Origin: Paraburkholderia hiiakae
GTDB taxonomy: Bacteria; Pseudomonadota; Gammaproteobacteria; Burkholderiales; Burkholderiaceae
Assembly: GCF_904848665.1 (NCBI RefSeq)
Contig: NZ_CAJHCQ010000001.1
Location: 558,001-622,000, forward strand
Direction of reading: 5' to 3'
Length of the DNA: 64,000 bases
The notes under the pieces are model-generated. The model was not told where the DNA came from. It did not search any database and saw only the letters and a list, made by a program, of their open reading frames with translations. Each line of letters begins with the position of its first letter. Within the stretch, counting starts at the first letter, position 1. Below are positions 37,263 through 48,576 of this stretch, one piece after another. The position numbers and the translations under genes are program-made.

Positions 37263-37988
37263 TCAGTGCAGGATCTTCGCCAGAAAATCCTTCGCGCGGT
37301 CCGACTTCGGGCTCGCAAAGAAGGCTTCCTTCTGGTCGTCCTCGACGATGAGTCCCTGGTCCATGAAGATCACGCGGTGCGCGACCTTCTTGGCAAAGCC
37401 CATTTCGTGCGTCACGCACATCATGGTCATGCCTTCCTGGGCTAGCTCCACCATCACGTCGAGCACTTCGTTGATCATCTCGGGGTCGAGCGCCGAGGTC
37501 GGCTCGTCGAACAGCATGGCGATGGGGTCCATCGACAACGCGCGCGCAATCGCCACACGCTGCTGCTGACCGCCCGAGAGCTGGCCCGGGAATTTATCGG
37601 CATGCGCGCGCAGGCCCACACGGTCGAGCAGTTTCAGGCCCTTTTGCGTGGCCTCGTCCTTGCCGCGGCCGAGCACCTTGATCTGCGCGAGCGTGAGATT
37701 CTCGGTAATCGACAGGTGCGGGAACAGCTCGAAATGCTGGAACACCATGCCCACCTTCGCACGCAGCTTCGAGAGATTGGTGCGCTTGTCACCCACCGAC
37801 TCGCCGTTCACGAGGATCTCGCCCTGCTGGAACGGTTCGAGCCCGTTGACGGTCTTGATGAGCGTGGATTTGCCCGAGCCCGAGGGCCCGCACACCACCA
37901 CCACCTCACCCTTCTTCACTTCCGTCGTGCAGTCGGTCAGCACCTGGAACTGGCCGTACCACTTCGAAACGTTCTTAATTGAAATCAT
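37263..37988 (-). CDS. gltL: Glutamate/aspartate ABC transporter ATPase
   Basis: The 241-residue ATPase of a polar amino-acid importer. Walker [13 protein letters not shown] (near residues 35-46), signature LSGGQQQR, and Walker [15 protein letters not shown] are intact. The ATG at 37988 overlaps the gltK stop by 4 bp; upstream in-frame codons belong to the gltK region. Last gene of gltI-J-K-L. Confidence 0.94.
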   Translation of the reverse strand: MISIKNVSKWYGQFQVLTDCTTEVKKGEVVVVCGPSGSGKSTLIKTVNGLEPFQQGEILVNGESVGDKRTNLSKLRAKVGMVFQHFELFPHLSITENLTLAQIKVLGRGKDEATQKGLKLLDRVGLRAHADKFPGQLSGGQQQRVAIARALSMDPIAMLFDEPTSALDPEMINEVLDVMVELAQEGMTMMCVTHEMGFAKKVAHRVIFMDQGLIVEDDQKEAFFASPKSDRAKDFLAKILH

Positions 37989-38665
37989 CTTGCGACCTTT
38001 TTCTGAAGACCTTTCACAAGGCTCGACGCGATCACGCAAATCACGAAATAACATGCGCCCGCGAACAGTACCATCTCGACCATCGTCCCGTCACGGTCAC
38101 CGACATTGGTGGCCGTGCGGAAAAAGTCGGCGAGGCTGATCACGTACACGAGCGAGGTGTCCTGAAACAGCACGATCGCCTGCGTGAGCAGCAGCGGCAC
38201 CATCGCGCGGAACGCCTGCGGCAGCACCACGTATTGCATGGCCTGGCCGTAGCGCATGCCGAGCGCGAACGACGCGTTCACCTGCCCACGCGGCACCGCC
38301 TGAATGCCCGCGCGAATGATCTCGGAATAATACGCGGCCTCGAACAGGGAGAATGCGATCATCGCGGAAGCGAGGCGAATGTCGATGTCGGGCGAGAGAC
38401 CCAACACGTTTTGCAGTACCTGCGGCACGATCAGGAAGAACCACAGCAGGACCATCACGAGCGGGATCGAGCGGAAGACCGTGACGTAGCCCTTGGCGAA
38501 CCATTCGAGCGGCTTCACGCTGGAAAGTCGCATGAGCGCGAGCAGCGTGCCCCAAAGAATACCGACCACGATCGCGCACAGCGTGATCTTGAACGTGATG
38601 ATCGCGCCCGTCCACAGCGTGGGCAGCGCGCCCGGAATGCCGCTCCAGTCGAAGTGATGCATCAC
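37985..38665 (-). CDS. gltK: Glutamate/aspartate ABC transporter permease GltK
   Basis: A 226-residue inner-membrane permease of the His/Glu/Gln/Arg family, with about five helices and the EAA-type loop ([20 protein letters not shown]) that contacts the ATPase. It overlaps gltJ upstream and gltL downstream by 4 bp each. Confidence 0.92.
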   Translation of the reverse strand: MMHHFDWSGIPGALPTLWTGAIITFKITLCAIVVGILWGTLLALMRLSSVKPLEWFAKGYVTVFRSIPLVMVLLWFFLIVPQVLQNVLGLSPDIDIRLASAMIAFSLFEAAYYSEIIRAGIQAVPRGQVNASFALGMRYGQAMQYVVLPQAFRAMVPLLLTQAIVLFQDTSLVYVISLADFFRTATNVGDRDGTMVEMVLFAGACYFVICVIASSLVKGLQKKVAR

Positions 38666-39402
38666 TTGCCTCCGATGTAGCCGGGCAGACGCGACTTCGC
38701 CTCGACCCAGCGCATGAGCGTCATGACGACGAGATTGATGAGCACGTAAGCGAGCGTGACCGCGATGAACGACTCATAAGTCTGCGCCGTGTAATCGACG
38801 AGTTGACGCGCCTGAGCCGACAGATCGAGCAGGCCGATCGTCGAGGCGACCGCGGAGTTCTTGAAGATGTTCAGGAACTCGGAAGTGAGCGGCGGCACGA
38901 TGATGCGGTACGCGACCGGCAGCAATATATAGCGGTACGTCTGCCATTGCGTGAAGCCCATCGCGAGGCCGGCCGCGCGTTGGCCACGCGGCAGCGCGTT
39001 GATGCCCGAGCGCACCTGTTCGCACACGCGCGCCGCGGTAAAGAGCCCGAGACAAACGACCGACGCCGTGAAGAACTGCACGCCCGGCGGCGATTGCTTG
39101 AACGCATTGCCTATCGATTGCGGCACGATTTCCGGCAGCACGAAGTACCAGATGAAGAACTGTGCGATGAGCGGAATATTGCGGAAGATCGCCACGTAAA
39201 CCGTGCCGACGCCCGCGAGAAACTTGTTCGGCATCGTGCGCAACACGCCGAAGAACGACCCGACGATGAGCGCGATCACCCACGCGCACAGCGACACCGA
39301 GACCGTCACCCAGAGACCGGAGAGAATCCAGCCAAGGTAGGTGGTGGGTTCGCCCGTCGAGACCGGGCTGAGCAGAATGCCCCAGTTCCAGTGATAGGAC
39401 AT
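38662..39402 (-). CDS. gltJ: Glutamate/aspartate ABC transporter permease GltJ
   Basis: A 246-residue permease with the family N-terminus ([11 protein letters not shown]), about five helices and the ATPase-contact loop [20 protein letters not shown]. The start at 39402 fits the family; the longer in-frame extension crosses the terminator-like hairpin between gltI and gltJ and is rejected. Confidence 0.92.
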   Translation of the reverse strand: MSYHWNWGILLSPVSTGEPTTYLGWILSGLWVTVSVSLCAWVIALIVGSFFGVLRTMPNKFLAGVGTVYVAIFRNIPLIAQFFIWYFVLPEIVPQSIGNAFKQSPPGVQFFTASVVCLGLFTAARVCEQVRSGINALPRGQRAAGLAMGFTQWQTYRYILLPVAYRIIVPPLTSEFLNIFKNSAVASTIGLLDLSAQARQLVDYTAQTYESFIAVTLAYVLINLVVMTLMRWVEAKSRLPGYIGGK

Positions 39403-39415
39403 CAGGAGACTCCAA

Positions 39416-39450
39416 GAAAAAGAACGGAAGAAGCGGCGCTTCTTCCGTTC
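39416..39450 (-). terminator. Partial terminator between gltI and gltJ
   Basis: A perfect 13-bp stem (39422-39434 with 39438-39450) with a 3-nt loop, followed on the minus strand by T5CTT. It lies in the 89-bp gltI-gltJ gap and would let binding-protein mRNA accumulate above permease mRNA. Confidence 0.75.
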
Positions 39451-39491
39451 CGTGCTAAACGCTAGATGCCGGTCGAACGGCCGGGGCCGTG

Positions 39492-40385
39492 TTAATCGAT
39501 CGCCTTGTCGTTCGGATTCTTGAACAGTGCTTTCATGTCGTCGCTCATCGGGAAGTTCAGGTTGAGACCCTTCGGCGGAATCGGCGATTCGAACCACTTC
39601 TTGTAGATCACGTCGCCTTCGCCCGAAGTCTGGACCTTGGCGATGGCGTCGTCGGCGACCTTCTTGAACTCAGGATCGTTCTTGCGCATCATGCAGCCGT
39701 ACGCTTCACGCGACTGCGGCTGACCGACGATCACGAAGTCGCCCGGATTGTTCGACTTGGCGCGCTCGCCCGCGAGCAGTGCATCGTCCATCATGAACGC
39801 CACTGCGCGGCCCGTGGAGAGCGTCATGAACGACTCGCCGTGGTCCTTCGCGCTGATGATGTTCATGCCCATGCTCTTGTCCTGGTTCATCTTGCGCAGG
39901 AGGCGCTCGGACGTCGTGCCTGCCGTCGTCACGACGGTCTTGCCCTTGAGGTCGGCGAAGTCCTTAACGCCCGAATCCTTCTTCGTCATGAGGCGCGTGC
40001 CGATCACGAAAATCGTGTTCGTGAAGGCGGCCTGCTGCTGACGCTCGGCATTGTTCGTGGTCGAGCCGCATTCGATGTCCACCGTGCCGTTCTGCACGAG
40101 CGGAATGCGGTTCTGCGACGTGATGGGCACCATCTTGACCTTCAGGTTAGGCATGTTCAGCTTCTGCTTGACCCCTTCGACGATTTTCATCGCGTAGTCT
40201 TGCGAGTAGCCGATCACATTCTGCTTGTCGTCATAGTACGAAAAAGGAATGGACGACTCGCGGTGCCCCAGCGAGATGACGCCCGTATCCTTGATCTTCT
40301 TGAGCGTGCCCGCGTCCTGCGCGAAAGCGCTGGTGGCGACGAAACCAAGGAGTGCGAGCAGAGAGGCGGTCTTTTTGATTTGCAT
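39492..40385 (-). CDS. gltI: Glutamate/aspartate-binding periplasmic protein
   Basis: A 297-residue solute-binding protein. The signal peptide MQIKKTASLLALLGFVATSA is cleaved after AFA; the mature part starts QDAGTLKKIKDTGVISLGHRE and has the family 3 motif GTVDIECGSTTNNAERQQQ. It captures acidic amino acids for GltJKL. First gene of the operon; a TTGATT-containing AT-rich stretch just upstream may hold the promoter. Confidence 0.93.
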   Translation of the reverse strand: MQIKKTASLLALLGFVATSAFAQDAGTLKKIKDTGVISLGHRESSIPFSYYDDKQNVIGYSQDYAMKIVEGVKQKLNMPNLKVKMVPITSQNRIPLVQNGTVDIECGSTTNNAERQQQAAFTNTIFVIGTRLMTKKDSGVKDFADLKGKTVVTTAGTTSERLLRKMNQDKSMGMNIISAKDHGESFMTLSTGRAVAFMMDDALLAGERAKSNNPGDFVIVGQPQSREAYGCMMRKNDPEFKKVADDAIAKVQTSGEGDVIYKKWFESPIPPKGLNLNFPMSDDMKALFKNPNDKAID

Positions 40386-40475
40386 TGTTTTCTCCGGTAC
40401 AAGAACCTGCGCCAGTTTAGCAAAGTAATTTTTTTGAAAGAATCAAGAGTGACCCTGGCGCAACGCTGAATGTGC

Positions 40476-40512
40476 GAAGGCGGACGCTCCCTTGTGGAGA
40501 ACGTCCGCCTTC
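40476..40512. other. Stem-loop between gdhA and gltI
   Basis: An 11-bp stem (40476-40486 with 40502-40512) has an additional CTCC/GGAG pairing inside. It lies about 100 bp after the gdhA stop. There is no T-run, so it may be an mRNA 3' stabiliser or a Rho-assisted end rather than an intrinsic terminator. Confidence 0.4.
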
Positions 40513-40609
40513 TATGCGCCTTGATGTGCAGCGCAAAAACTTGTCACTGCCTGGTCACTGCACCGTCATTGTTCCGTCACCTTGCGGCGCGAATGCGCAC
40601 CGTTTGCGA

Positions 40610-41896
40610 TCAGGGGTACAGACCGCGCATTTCGCGCGCCATCAGGATGCGTTTACATGCAACGATGAACGCCGCGGTACGCATCGAGACTTTCTGCTCG
40701 CTCGACACTTGCCACACCGCCGTGAAGGCTTCTCGCATCACGCGTTCGAGACGTTCGTTAATTTCGTGCTCGGTCCAGAAGAAGCTCGAGAAGTCCTGCA
40801 CCCATTCGAAGTACGAAACGGTCACGCCGCCCGCGTTCGCCACCACGTCGGGAATCACGAGAATGCCCTTGTCGTGCAGGATGTCGTCGGCTGCCGTCGT
40901 GGTCGGGCCGTTCGCGCCTTCCACGATGATCTTCGTGCGGATCTTGCCGGCGTTCTTCTCGGTGATCTGGTTTTCCAGCGCGGCCGGAATAAGGATGTCC
41001 GTTTCGACGGTCCAGAATTCGTCGTTCGACATGACGTCGGCGCCCGTGAAACCTGCCACGCCGCCCGTCTTCGCGACGTGCTCGAGCAACGCTTCCGCGT
41101 TCATGCCGCTCGAGTTGTAGAGCGTGCCGGTATGGTCCTGCACCGCGACGATCTTCGAGCCCGCTTCCTGGAAGAGGCGCGCGGCAATGCCGCCGACGTT
41201 GCCGAAGCCCTGCACGGCGATGCGTGCGCCGTCGATCGACAGACCCGTGCGGCGCGCAGCCTCGCAACCCACGACGAACACGCCGCGGCCCGTGGCTTCG
41301 CGTCGGCCGAGCGAGCCGCCGAGCGAGATGGGCTTGCCCGTCACGACGCCCGTGGCCGTCTGGCCCTGGTTCATCGAGTAGGTGTCCATCATCCACGCCA
41401 TGATCTGCTCGTTCGTGTTGACGTCCGGCGCGGGAATGTCGGTGTTCGGTCCGATGATGATGCCGATTTCGCTGGTGTAGCGGCGCGTGACACGCTCGAG
41501 CTCACCACGCGAAAGCGTGCGCGGGTCGACGCGGATACCGCCCTTCGCGCCGCCGTACGGCACATTCACTGCAGCGTTCTTCACCGACATCCACGCAGAA
41601 AGCGCCATTACTTCGGAGAGCGTAACGTCCTGGTGATAACGCACACCGCCCTTGCCGGGACCACGCGAAACGTTGTGCTGGACACGATAGCCTTCGAAGT
41701 GCGCAACGGTGCCGTTATCGAGCTCAATAGGGCAATCGACGATCAGGATACGCTTCGGACGCTTGAGCGTTTCGAGCCAGCGCGAAAGCGAGCCGAGGTA
41801 CGGCGCCACGCGGTCGACCTGACGAAGATAGTTGCCCCAGGGGCCGAGATCATCGGCGTGGAGATAGGAAGGAACCGACTGCAGTTGGGATGACAT
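40610..41896 (-). CDS. gdhA: Glutamate dehydrogenase
   Basis: A 428-residue Glu/Leu/Phe/Val dehydrogenase, interconverting glutamate and 2-oxoglutarate plus ammonia. The catalytic Lys region is [15 protein letters not shown] (near residue 115) and the dinucleotide fold is [15 protein letters not shown] (near 220). The length is that of the hexameric ~45-kDa class common in Burkholderia. The ATG at 41896 has GGAG five bases upstream. It is next to gltIJKL, suggesting use of imported glutamate as carbon and nitrogen source. Confidence 0.94.
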   Translation of the reverse strand: MSSQLQSVPSYLHADDLGPWGNYLRQVDRVAPYLGSLSRWLETLKRPKRILIVDCPIELDNGTVAHFEGYRVQHNVSRGPGKGGVRYHQDVTLSEVMALSAWMSVKNAAVNVPYGGAKGGIRVDPRTLSRGELERVTRRYTSEIGIIIGPNTDIPAPDVNTNEQIMAWMMDTYSMNQGQTATGVVTGKPISLGGSLGRREATGRGVFVVGCEAARRTGLSIDGARIAVQGFGNVGGIAARLFQEAGSKIVAVQDHTGTLYNSSGMNAEALLEHVAKTGGVAGFTGADVMSNDEFWTVETDILIPAALENQITEKNAGKIRTKIIVEGANGPTTTAADDILHDKGILVIPDVVANAGGVTVSYFEWVQDFSSFFWTEHEINERLERVMREAFTAVWQVSSEQKVSMRTAAFIVACKRILMAREMRGLYP

Positions 41897-41970
41897 GAAC
41901 GCTCCGATCGAACAAGTGGTGCCATTGTCAGAAAACGCCCACGTGAAATCCAATGCCGTTTGATCATCCC

Positions 41971-41991
41971 GTTATGCTTTTCGTGCATAAC
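41971..41991. promoter_or_regulatory. LysR-type T-N11-A box upstream of gdhA
   Basis: GTTATGC-N7-GCATAAC, a perfect 7-7-7 dyad containing the T-N11-A pattern of LysR regulators, is centred about 85 bp before the gdhA start. The neighbouring LysR gene ends 93 bp away, which makes its product the obvious candidate. Confidence 0.6.
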
Positions 41992-42084
41992 GTCCCCGAA
42001 GTCGAAAAAACGTGTCGCGGCTCCGTGCTGCAGGCCTTACAGGCTGAAATAGCCTGACTGTTTGCACTCCCGGCTGCCGCTGCG

Positions 42085-43041
42085 TCAGCGCTTGCCCTGC
42101 GCAAGTTCCTCGCTTACTGCATCCCACAACTCACGCACGAGCGCCTGGCGCGCGTCGTCGCCCTGCGTCGCGAGCTTGTCGCGATAGAGGCGGATCTCCA
42201 TGTCGAGCGTGAACTGGCCCTCCGGCACGCCTCGTGTGCCCCGGTCGAGGCGGATCAACTCGCCCTGGGCCACGGCGTCTTCCACCGCGCTGTGCGGCAA
42301 AAAGGCGATGCCGTGACCAGCAAGCGTCATCGCCTTGAGCCCCTCTGCCATGTCGGTTTCGTACACGCGGTCCAGGTAGAGCCGCGCAGGGGCGTTGGCA
42401 ACGATCACCTCGGTCATGCGGCCGAGATACGCGTTCGGCGTGTAGGAGAGATACGGCGCGGGCGCATCTGGCGTGCCGGGCAGCGTGTAACGCGCGCGCC
42501 CCGCGCGCTGCGGCGCCGAGTACGGGCTGATCGACTCGATGCCGAGCGTAAGCGTGTCGTAACGCGCGGGGTCTAGCGTCACGGGGTGGCTCGGGTGGTG
42601 ATAGCCCATCACGAGGTCGCAGCCACCCTCCACGAGCGACAGCACGGCGTCGTGCACGTTCAGCGCGCGCAGCCGCGTGTGGATGCGGCCGAGCTTCGCC
42701 TCGACGCGCTGCAGCCAGCGCGGAAAGTACGTGAGCGAAAGCGTATGCGGCACCGCGAACTCGATCGTCGCGGCGGGCGTGGCCGTATGGCCGCGCAATA
42801 GTGTGCGCGCCTCATGAAACTGCGAAAGCATCGCGAGCGCCTGCTCGTAGAAGACCTGGCCCGCCGCCGTGAGACGCGTCGGATAGACCGAACGATCGAT
42901 CAGCTCGGTGCCCAGCCACGCTTCGAGCGCCTGGATACGGCGCGAGAAAGCCGGCTGCGTCACGTGGCGCAGTTCGGCCGAGCGGCTGAAACTATGCGTC
43001 TCCGCAAGCGAAACGAAGTCTTCGAGCCATTTGAGTTCCAT
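42085..43041 (-). CDS. LysR-family transcriptional regulator
   Basis: A 318-residue regulator. The N-terminal winged HTH is canonical (LKWLEDFVSLAETHSFSRSAE then VTQPAFSRRIQALEAWLG), followed by a periplasmic-binding-protein-like effector domain from ~90 (ATIEFAVPHTLSLTYFPRWL). It sits directly upstream of gdhA on the same strand, and a LysR-type dyad lies between them, so it probably controls gdhA and perhaps gltIJKL. Effector unknown. Confidence 0.9.
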   Translation of the reverse strand: MELKWLEDFVSLAETHSFSRSAELRHVTQPAFSRRIQALEAWLGTELIDRSVYPTRLTAAGQVFYEQALAMLSQFHEARTLLRGHTATPAATIEFAVPHTLSLTYFPRWLQRVEAKLGRIHTRLRALNVHDAVLSLVEGGCDLVMGYHHPSHPVTLDPARYDTLTLGIESISPYSAPQRAGRARYTLPGTPDAPAPYLSYTPNAYLGRMTEVIVANAPARLYLDRVYETDMAEGLKAMTLAGHGIAFLPHSAVEDAVAQGELIRLDRGTRGVPEGQFTLDMEIRLYRDKLATQGDDARQALVRELWDAVSEELAQGKR

Positions 43042-43082
43042 GCGGGGCCAGCGAGCGGATGAGAAGCCCGCATTCTAGGCCC

Positions 43083-43106
43083 GCGGGCGCTCGCCTGGGC
43101 GCCCGC
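43083..43106. other. GC-rich hairpin between TPR gene and LysR gene
   Basis: GCGGGCGC/GCGCCCGC arms (43083-43090 with 43099-43106). No T-run; possibly a weak end for the TPR transcript. Confidence 0.35.
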
Positions 43107-43139
43107 GCGGCGAAATTCGCGCAGCGCCGTCCGGATACG

Positions 43140-44942
43140 TTAGCGGGACGCCTGGGCGAGCGCGGTTTCCAGTTCGGCGACCACGCCGCTCCAGTCGCCG
43201 AGCGTGGACTGACGGAACACGCGCGCCGACGGATACCAGACCGAATCCGCGCGATCCTTGCCCCAGCGCCAGTCGGGCTGCGCGGCAAGCATCACCCACA
43301 CCGGCTTGCCGAGCGCGCCGGCGAGGTGCGCGACCGACGTATCGACCGTGATGACGAGGTCAAGCGCCTCGATGAGCGCCGCCGTGGCAGCGAAATCGTG
43401 CAGATCGTCGCCGAGCGCGTCCATCGGCCAGCGACCCGCGACCGTTGCGAGCTGCGCGGCCCCCGGGCCCTTCTGGATCGCGAACCAGGCGTTGCCGGCG
43501 GGCGCGGAGAGCGGCAGAAGCGACTTGAGCGCAACGGAACGGAAAGCGTCGAAATGGTGGCGCGGGTTGCCCGACCAGACAAGCCCGATGCGGCGATTCG
43601 CGGCGCCGGCCTGCGCGTTCACGCGTGCGCGCCAGCCGGCGGACTGCACGGTATCGGCGTGCATATAAGGCGTGTCGGCATAGATCGGGCGGCCAGGAAA
43701 CTTCAGCGGCAGGCTCATCACGTCGCACCAGTAGTCGTATTGCGACGCGATGGCTTCGTCGCTCGGCGCGGCGTCGAGCACGCGCGCAACGCCCGGCACC
43801 GTCGCGGCGAGCGACGCCAGTTCCGGCGCGACCCACGCGTGAACCTGCGCCCCCATCTGCGCCAGCAGGCCCGCATAGCGCACGAACTGGATCTGATCGC
43901 CCACGCCCTGCTCACGGCAGATCAGGAAGCGCTTGCCATCCAGCGGCTCGCCCTGCCACTCGGGGCACGGCAACTTGCGGTAGTTGGCCTTGGCGGTCGA
44001 AGTGAGCTTGCGGTTCTCGAAGAGCGGCCAGCCGCCGGTGTAGTCTTCGCGCCGCAGCATCAGCATGCCGAGCTGAAAACCCGATTCGGGCAGGTCCGGG
44101 TTCAGCTCCAGTGCGCGTCGATAGTCAATCTCCGCTTCGTCGTAGCGCGCGAGCGCTGTCAGCGCGAATGCCAGATTGTTGATGATGCCCGCGCCATCGG
44201 GCTTGAGCTGCGCAGCACGCCGGTAAAGCGGAATCGCCTCTTCATAGCGGTGCATCGCGTCGTAGGCATAACCGAGTTCGAAGAGCGCAAGCACGTTGTC
44301 AGGCTCGCGCGCGATCACGGCCGCGAAGCAGGCGGCCGCTTCGGCGTGCTTCTCCATTGAGCGCAGCAGTCGGCCCATGTGGATCAGCGTCTTCAGATCA
44401 TGGGGATCGAGCGCGGCGGCGGCGCGGAACTCCACGAGTGCGGCGGCTTTTGCGCCGCCGGCTTCCCGTGCGCGTCCGAGATTGAACGCGAAGTGTGCGG
44501 ATTGCGGCGCAAGCGTACGCGCACACTGATAGTGCCGCGCAGCGCTCGCGATATCGCCGAGTTCCATCAGCGCATTGCCGAGATTGTTGTGTGCGTTCGC
44601 AAAATCGGGCGCGAGCGCCAGCGCTTTGCGCTGCCAGGCGGCGGCGCCTGCAAAGTCGCCGAGGCGGGTCGCGACCACGCCACGGTTAGCTAGATATTCG
44701 GCGTTGTCAGGAGCCTTCGCGAGCGCGCGGTCCATCAGGGCGGCGGCTTCCTTCAGTTGGTCGCGGCCGAGCGCAATCACGCCCAGGTAGTGCAGCGCGT
44801 CGGAATGTTCGGGGTGCGCCGCGAGCGCGGACTGATAGTAAGCGTGGGCGTCGTCGATCCGGCCCGCACGGTGGCAAGCAAGACCGGCTTCGATCAGAGC
44901 AGCGGCCTCGTCGGGAGAAAGAGTGAGAGCATCGGGGGTCAT
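43140..44942 (-). CDS. TPR-repeat protein with GT9-like glycosyltransferase domain
   Basis: A 600-residue two-part protein. Residues ~10-310 are about eight tetratricopeptide repeats (for example HSDALHYLGVIALGRDQLKEAA and ADNVLALFELGYAYDAMHRYEEAIPLYRRA-type units). Residues ~330-600 resemble the heptosyltransferase/GT9 fold, with GDQIQFVRYAGLLAQMGA, a nucleotide-sugar-type IGLVWSGNPRHHFD and ITVDTSVAHLAGALGKPVWVML near the end. Similar bacterial TPR-GT proteins are proposed to glycosylate proteins or flagellin-like targets; the acceptor is not known here. Alone on its strand, divergent from purB. Confidence 0.82.
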   Translation of the reverse strand: MTPDALTLSPDEAAALIEAGLACHRAGRIDDAHAYYQSALAAHPEHSDALHYLGVIALGRDQLKEAAALMDRALAKAPDNAEYLANRGVVATRLGDFAGAAAWQRKALALAPDFANAHNNLGNALMELGDIASAARHYQCARTLAPQSAHFAFNLGRAREAGGAKAAALVEFRAAAALDPHDLKTLIHMGRLLRSMEKHAEAAACFAAVIAREPDNVLALFELGYAYDAMHRYEEAIPLYRRAAQLKPDGAGIINNLAFALTALARYDEAEIDYRRALELNPDLPESGFQLGMLMLRREDYTGGWPLFENRKLTSTAKANYRKLPCPEWQGEPLDGKRFLICREQGVGDQIQFVRYAGLLAQMGAQVHAWVAPELASLAATVPGVARVLDAAPSDEAIASQYDYWCDVMSLPLKFPGRPIYADTPYMHADTVQSAGWRARVNAQAGAANRRIGLVWSGNPRHHFDAFRSVALKSLLPLSAPAGNAWFAIQKGPGAAQLATVAGRWPMDALGDDLHDFAATAALIEALDLVITVDTSVAHLAGALGKPVWVMLAAQPDWRWGKDRADSVWYPSARVFRQSTLGDWSGVVAELETALAQASR

Positions 44943-44962
44943 GGCGGCAAATATTTGATTAA

Positions 44963-46585
<1,623 letters not shown>

Positions 46586-46607
46586 TCGCGACACCGCAAG
46601 GCCATAA

Positions 46608-46638
46608 AAAAAGCGCTCGATCGAATCGAGCGCTTTTT
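46608..46638. terminator. Bidirectional terminator between purB and gntK
   Basis: A 14-bp stem (46608-46621 with 46625-46638, CGA loop) with A5/T5 ends. Confidence 0.88.
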
Positions 46639-46691
46639 CGTTTACCGCCGCACGATCGTGTGATCGTGCGTGGTCGTGTACCGCGGCGATA

Positions 46692-47201
46692 TCAGGAGGC
46701 CGGGTTGCCGCGCGCTTCCATCTGCTTCATCACTTCGTCGACGATCTGTTCCGGCGTAAGTTCGATGCTCACCACGATCGCCTCGTCGGCGCCCGGCGCT
46801 TCGAGCGTGTCGAGCTGGCTTTGCAGCAGCGACGGATCGAAGAAGTGGCCGGTGCGCGAGGCGAGGCGCTCGTGCAGCACTTCGAACGAGCCCTTCAGGT
46901 AGACGAAGCACACGTCGCGGTCGTTGCCGCGCAGGATGTCGCGATACGAGCGCTTGAGCGACGAGCAGGTGAACACGGCCGTTTCGTGGGCGCGCTGCTT
47001 CTCCTCGATCGCCGCGCGAATCGTGCGCAGCCACGGCCCGCGGTCTTCGTCGGTGAGGGGAATGCCGTCGTGCATCTTCTTCTTGTTGGCTTCGCTGTGG
47101 AAGGCGTCGCCGTCGGTGAAGGTGCACTCGAGGCGCTCGGCGAGCAATTCGCCGATGCGTGTCTTGCCCGCGCCCGACACGCCCATCGCTATCAAGATCA
47201 T
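46692..47201 (-). CDS. gntK: Gluconokinase
   Basis: A 169-residue P-loop kinase converting gluconate to 6-phosphogluconate. The P-loop GVSGAGKTRIGELLAERL follows the start; FTDGDAFHSEANKKKMHDGIPLTDEDRGPWL is the gluconate-binding signature of GntK. The ATG at 47201 has GGAGCAGGAA upstream; in-frame residues before it overlap the transporter end. Last gene of the edd-eda-gntP-gntK set. Confidence 0.94.
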   Translation of the reverse strand: MILIAMGVSGAGKTRIGELLAERLECTFTDGDAFHSEANKKKMHDGIPLTDEDRGPWLRTIRAAIEEKQRAHETAVFTCSSLKRSYRDILRGNDRDVCFVYLKGSFEVLHERLASRTGHFFDPSLLQSQLDTLEAPGADEAIVVSIELTPEQIVDEVMKQMEARGNPAS

Positions 47202-47214
47202 TTCCTGCTCCTCG

Positions 47215-48576
47215 TTACAACACCGCCGCCAGGGCAAACGTGAGGCCGAGCCCCAGCAGCGAAATAATGGTCTCAAGCAACGACCAGGTCTTGAACGTCT
47301 GACCCACGGTCATGCCGAAATACTCCTTGATCAGCCAGAATCCGCCGTCGTTGACGTGCGAGAAGATCAGCGAGCCCGAGCCCGTGGCGAGCACGAGCAG
47401 CTCCGGCTTCACCGTCATGGCGCCGGCCGATGCGATCGGCGCGACGATACCGCAGGCCGTGGTCATGGCGACCGTGGCCGAGCCCGTTGCGAGCCGGATC
47501 AGCGCGGCGACGAGCCAGCCGAGCAAAAGCGGCGACAGATGCTCGTTCTGCGCCAGCTCGACGATCTGCTTCGACACGCCGCTGTCCATCAGCACGCGGC
47601 CAAAGCCGCCGCCCGCGCCCACGATCAGCGTGATGCCCGCGATCGGCGCGAGGCAGTCGCCGCAGAACTTCTGGATCTGCTCGCGCGTGAAGCCGCGTTG
47701 CGCGCCGAAGGTCCAGAAGCTTACCAGCACGGCGATCAGCAGCGCGACGTCGGAGGTGCCGATAAAGTGCAACAGGTTGTTCGGCAACGTCTTGGGCGTG
47801 AATACGAGATCGGCCCAGCTGCCGATCAGCATGAGGATCACCGGCAGCAGGATCGTGAAGAGCGTGACGCCGAAGCCCGGCAGTTCGCTATCGGGCTTGG
47901 GGTCGGCCTTGCTCACGAACTGCTCGGAGAGCGGATTGCTTTCCGGCAGCTTGATAAAGCGGTGAATGAAGAGCGCGAAGAGCGGCCCGGCGATGATCGC
48001 GCAGGGCACGCCCACCATCAGGCCGTAAGCGATGGTCCTGCCGATGTCGGCGTGATACGCCTGCACGGCGAGGAGGGCGGCCGGGTGCGGGGGAATCAGC
48101 CCGTGCACGACCGAGAGACCCGCCACCATCGGCAGGCCGATCAGCAGCAGCGACTTGCCGGTGCGCTTGGCGACGTTGAACGCGATCGGAATGAGCAGCA
48201 CGAAGCCGACTTCGAAGAACACCGGCAGGCCGACGATGATCGCGACGACCATCATCGCCCAGTGAATGTTCTTCTCGCCGAACCAGCGGATGAGCGTCGT
48301 GGCGACGCGCTCGGCGCCGCCCGATTCCGCCATCATCTTGCCGAGCATCGTGCCGAGGCCCACCACGATGGCAATGTGGCCAAGCGTGTTGCCGTTGCCG
48401 GTCTCGAACGACTTGACGATCTGATCCATCGGCATGCCGACGGCGAGACCGAGCAGCAGCGAAACGATGATCAGGACAAGAAACGGATAAACCTTGAAGC
48501 GCGTGATCAGCAGAATCAGCGCGGCGATCGCGACGAGCGCGTAAATCAGCAGCATGCTGCCGTGGGCCACTCCCAT
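47215..48576 (-). CDS. Gluconate:H+ symporter (GntP family)
   Basis: A 453-residue inner-membrane symporter with about 12-14 helices. LVIIVSLLLGLAVGMP-type first helices, HPAALLAVQAYHADIGRTIAYG and GLPMVAGLSVVHGLIPPHP (the conserved family loop) identify GntP/GntT. It imports gluconate for GntK, whose gene starts 13 bp downstream. A 307-bp gap with a possible promoter separates it from eda, so it may also be transcribed separately. The choice between GntT, GntU and GntP is not possible from sequence reading. Confidence 0.9.
   Translation of the reverse strand: MGVAHGSMLLIYALVAIAALILLITRFKVYPFLVLIIVSLLLGLAVGMPMDQIVKSFETGNGNTLGHIAIVVGLGTMLGKMMAESGGAERVATTLIRWFGEKNIHWAMMVVAIIVGLPVFFEVGFVLLIPIAFNVAKRTGKSLLLIGLPMVAGLSVVHGLIPPHPAALLAVQAYHADIGRTIAYGLMVGVPCAIIAGPLFALFIHRFIKLPESNPLSEQFVSKADPKPDSELPGFGVTLFTILLPVILMLIGSWADLVFTPKTLPNNLLHFIGTSDVALLIAVLVSFWTFGAQRGFTREQIQKFCGDCLAPIAGITLIVGAGGGFGRVLMDSGVSKQIVELAQNEHLSPLLLGWLVAALIRLATGSATVAMTTACGIVAPIASAGAMTVKPELLVLATGSGSLIFSHVNDGGFWLIKEYFGMTVGQTFKTWSLLETIISLLGLGLTFALAAVL

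Noticed and set aside
39403..39597. An N-terminal extension of GltJ
   Set aside because: It would cross the gltI-gltJ hairpin and gltI itself; the start at 39402 gives the normal permease N-terminus.
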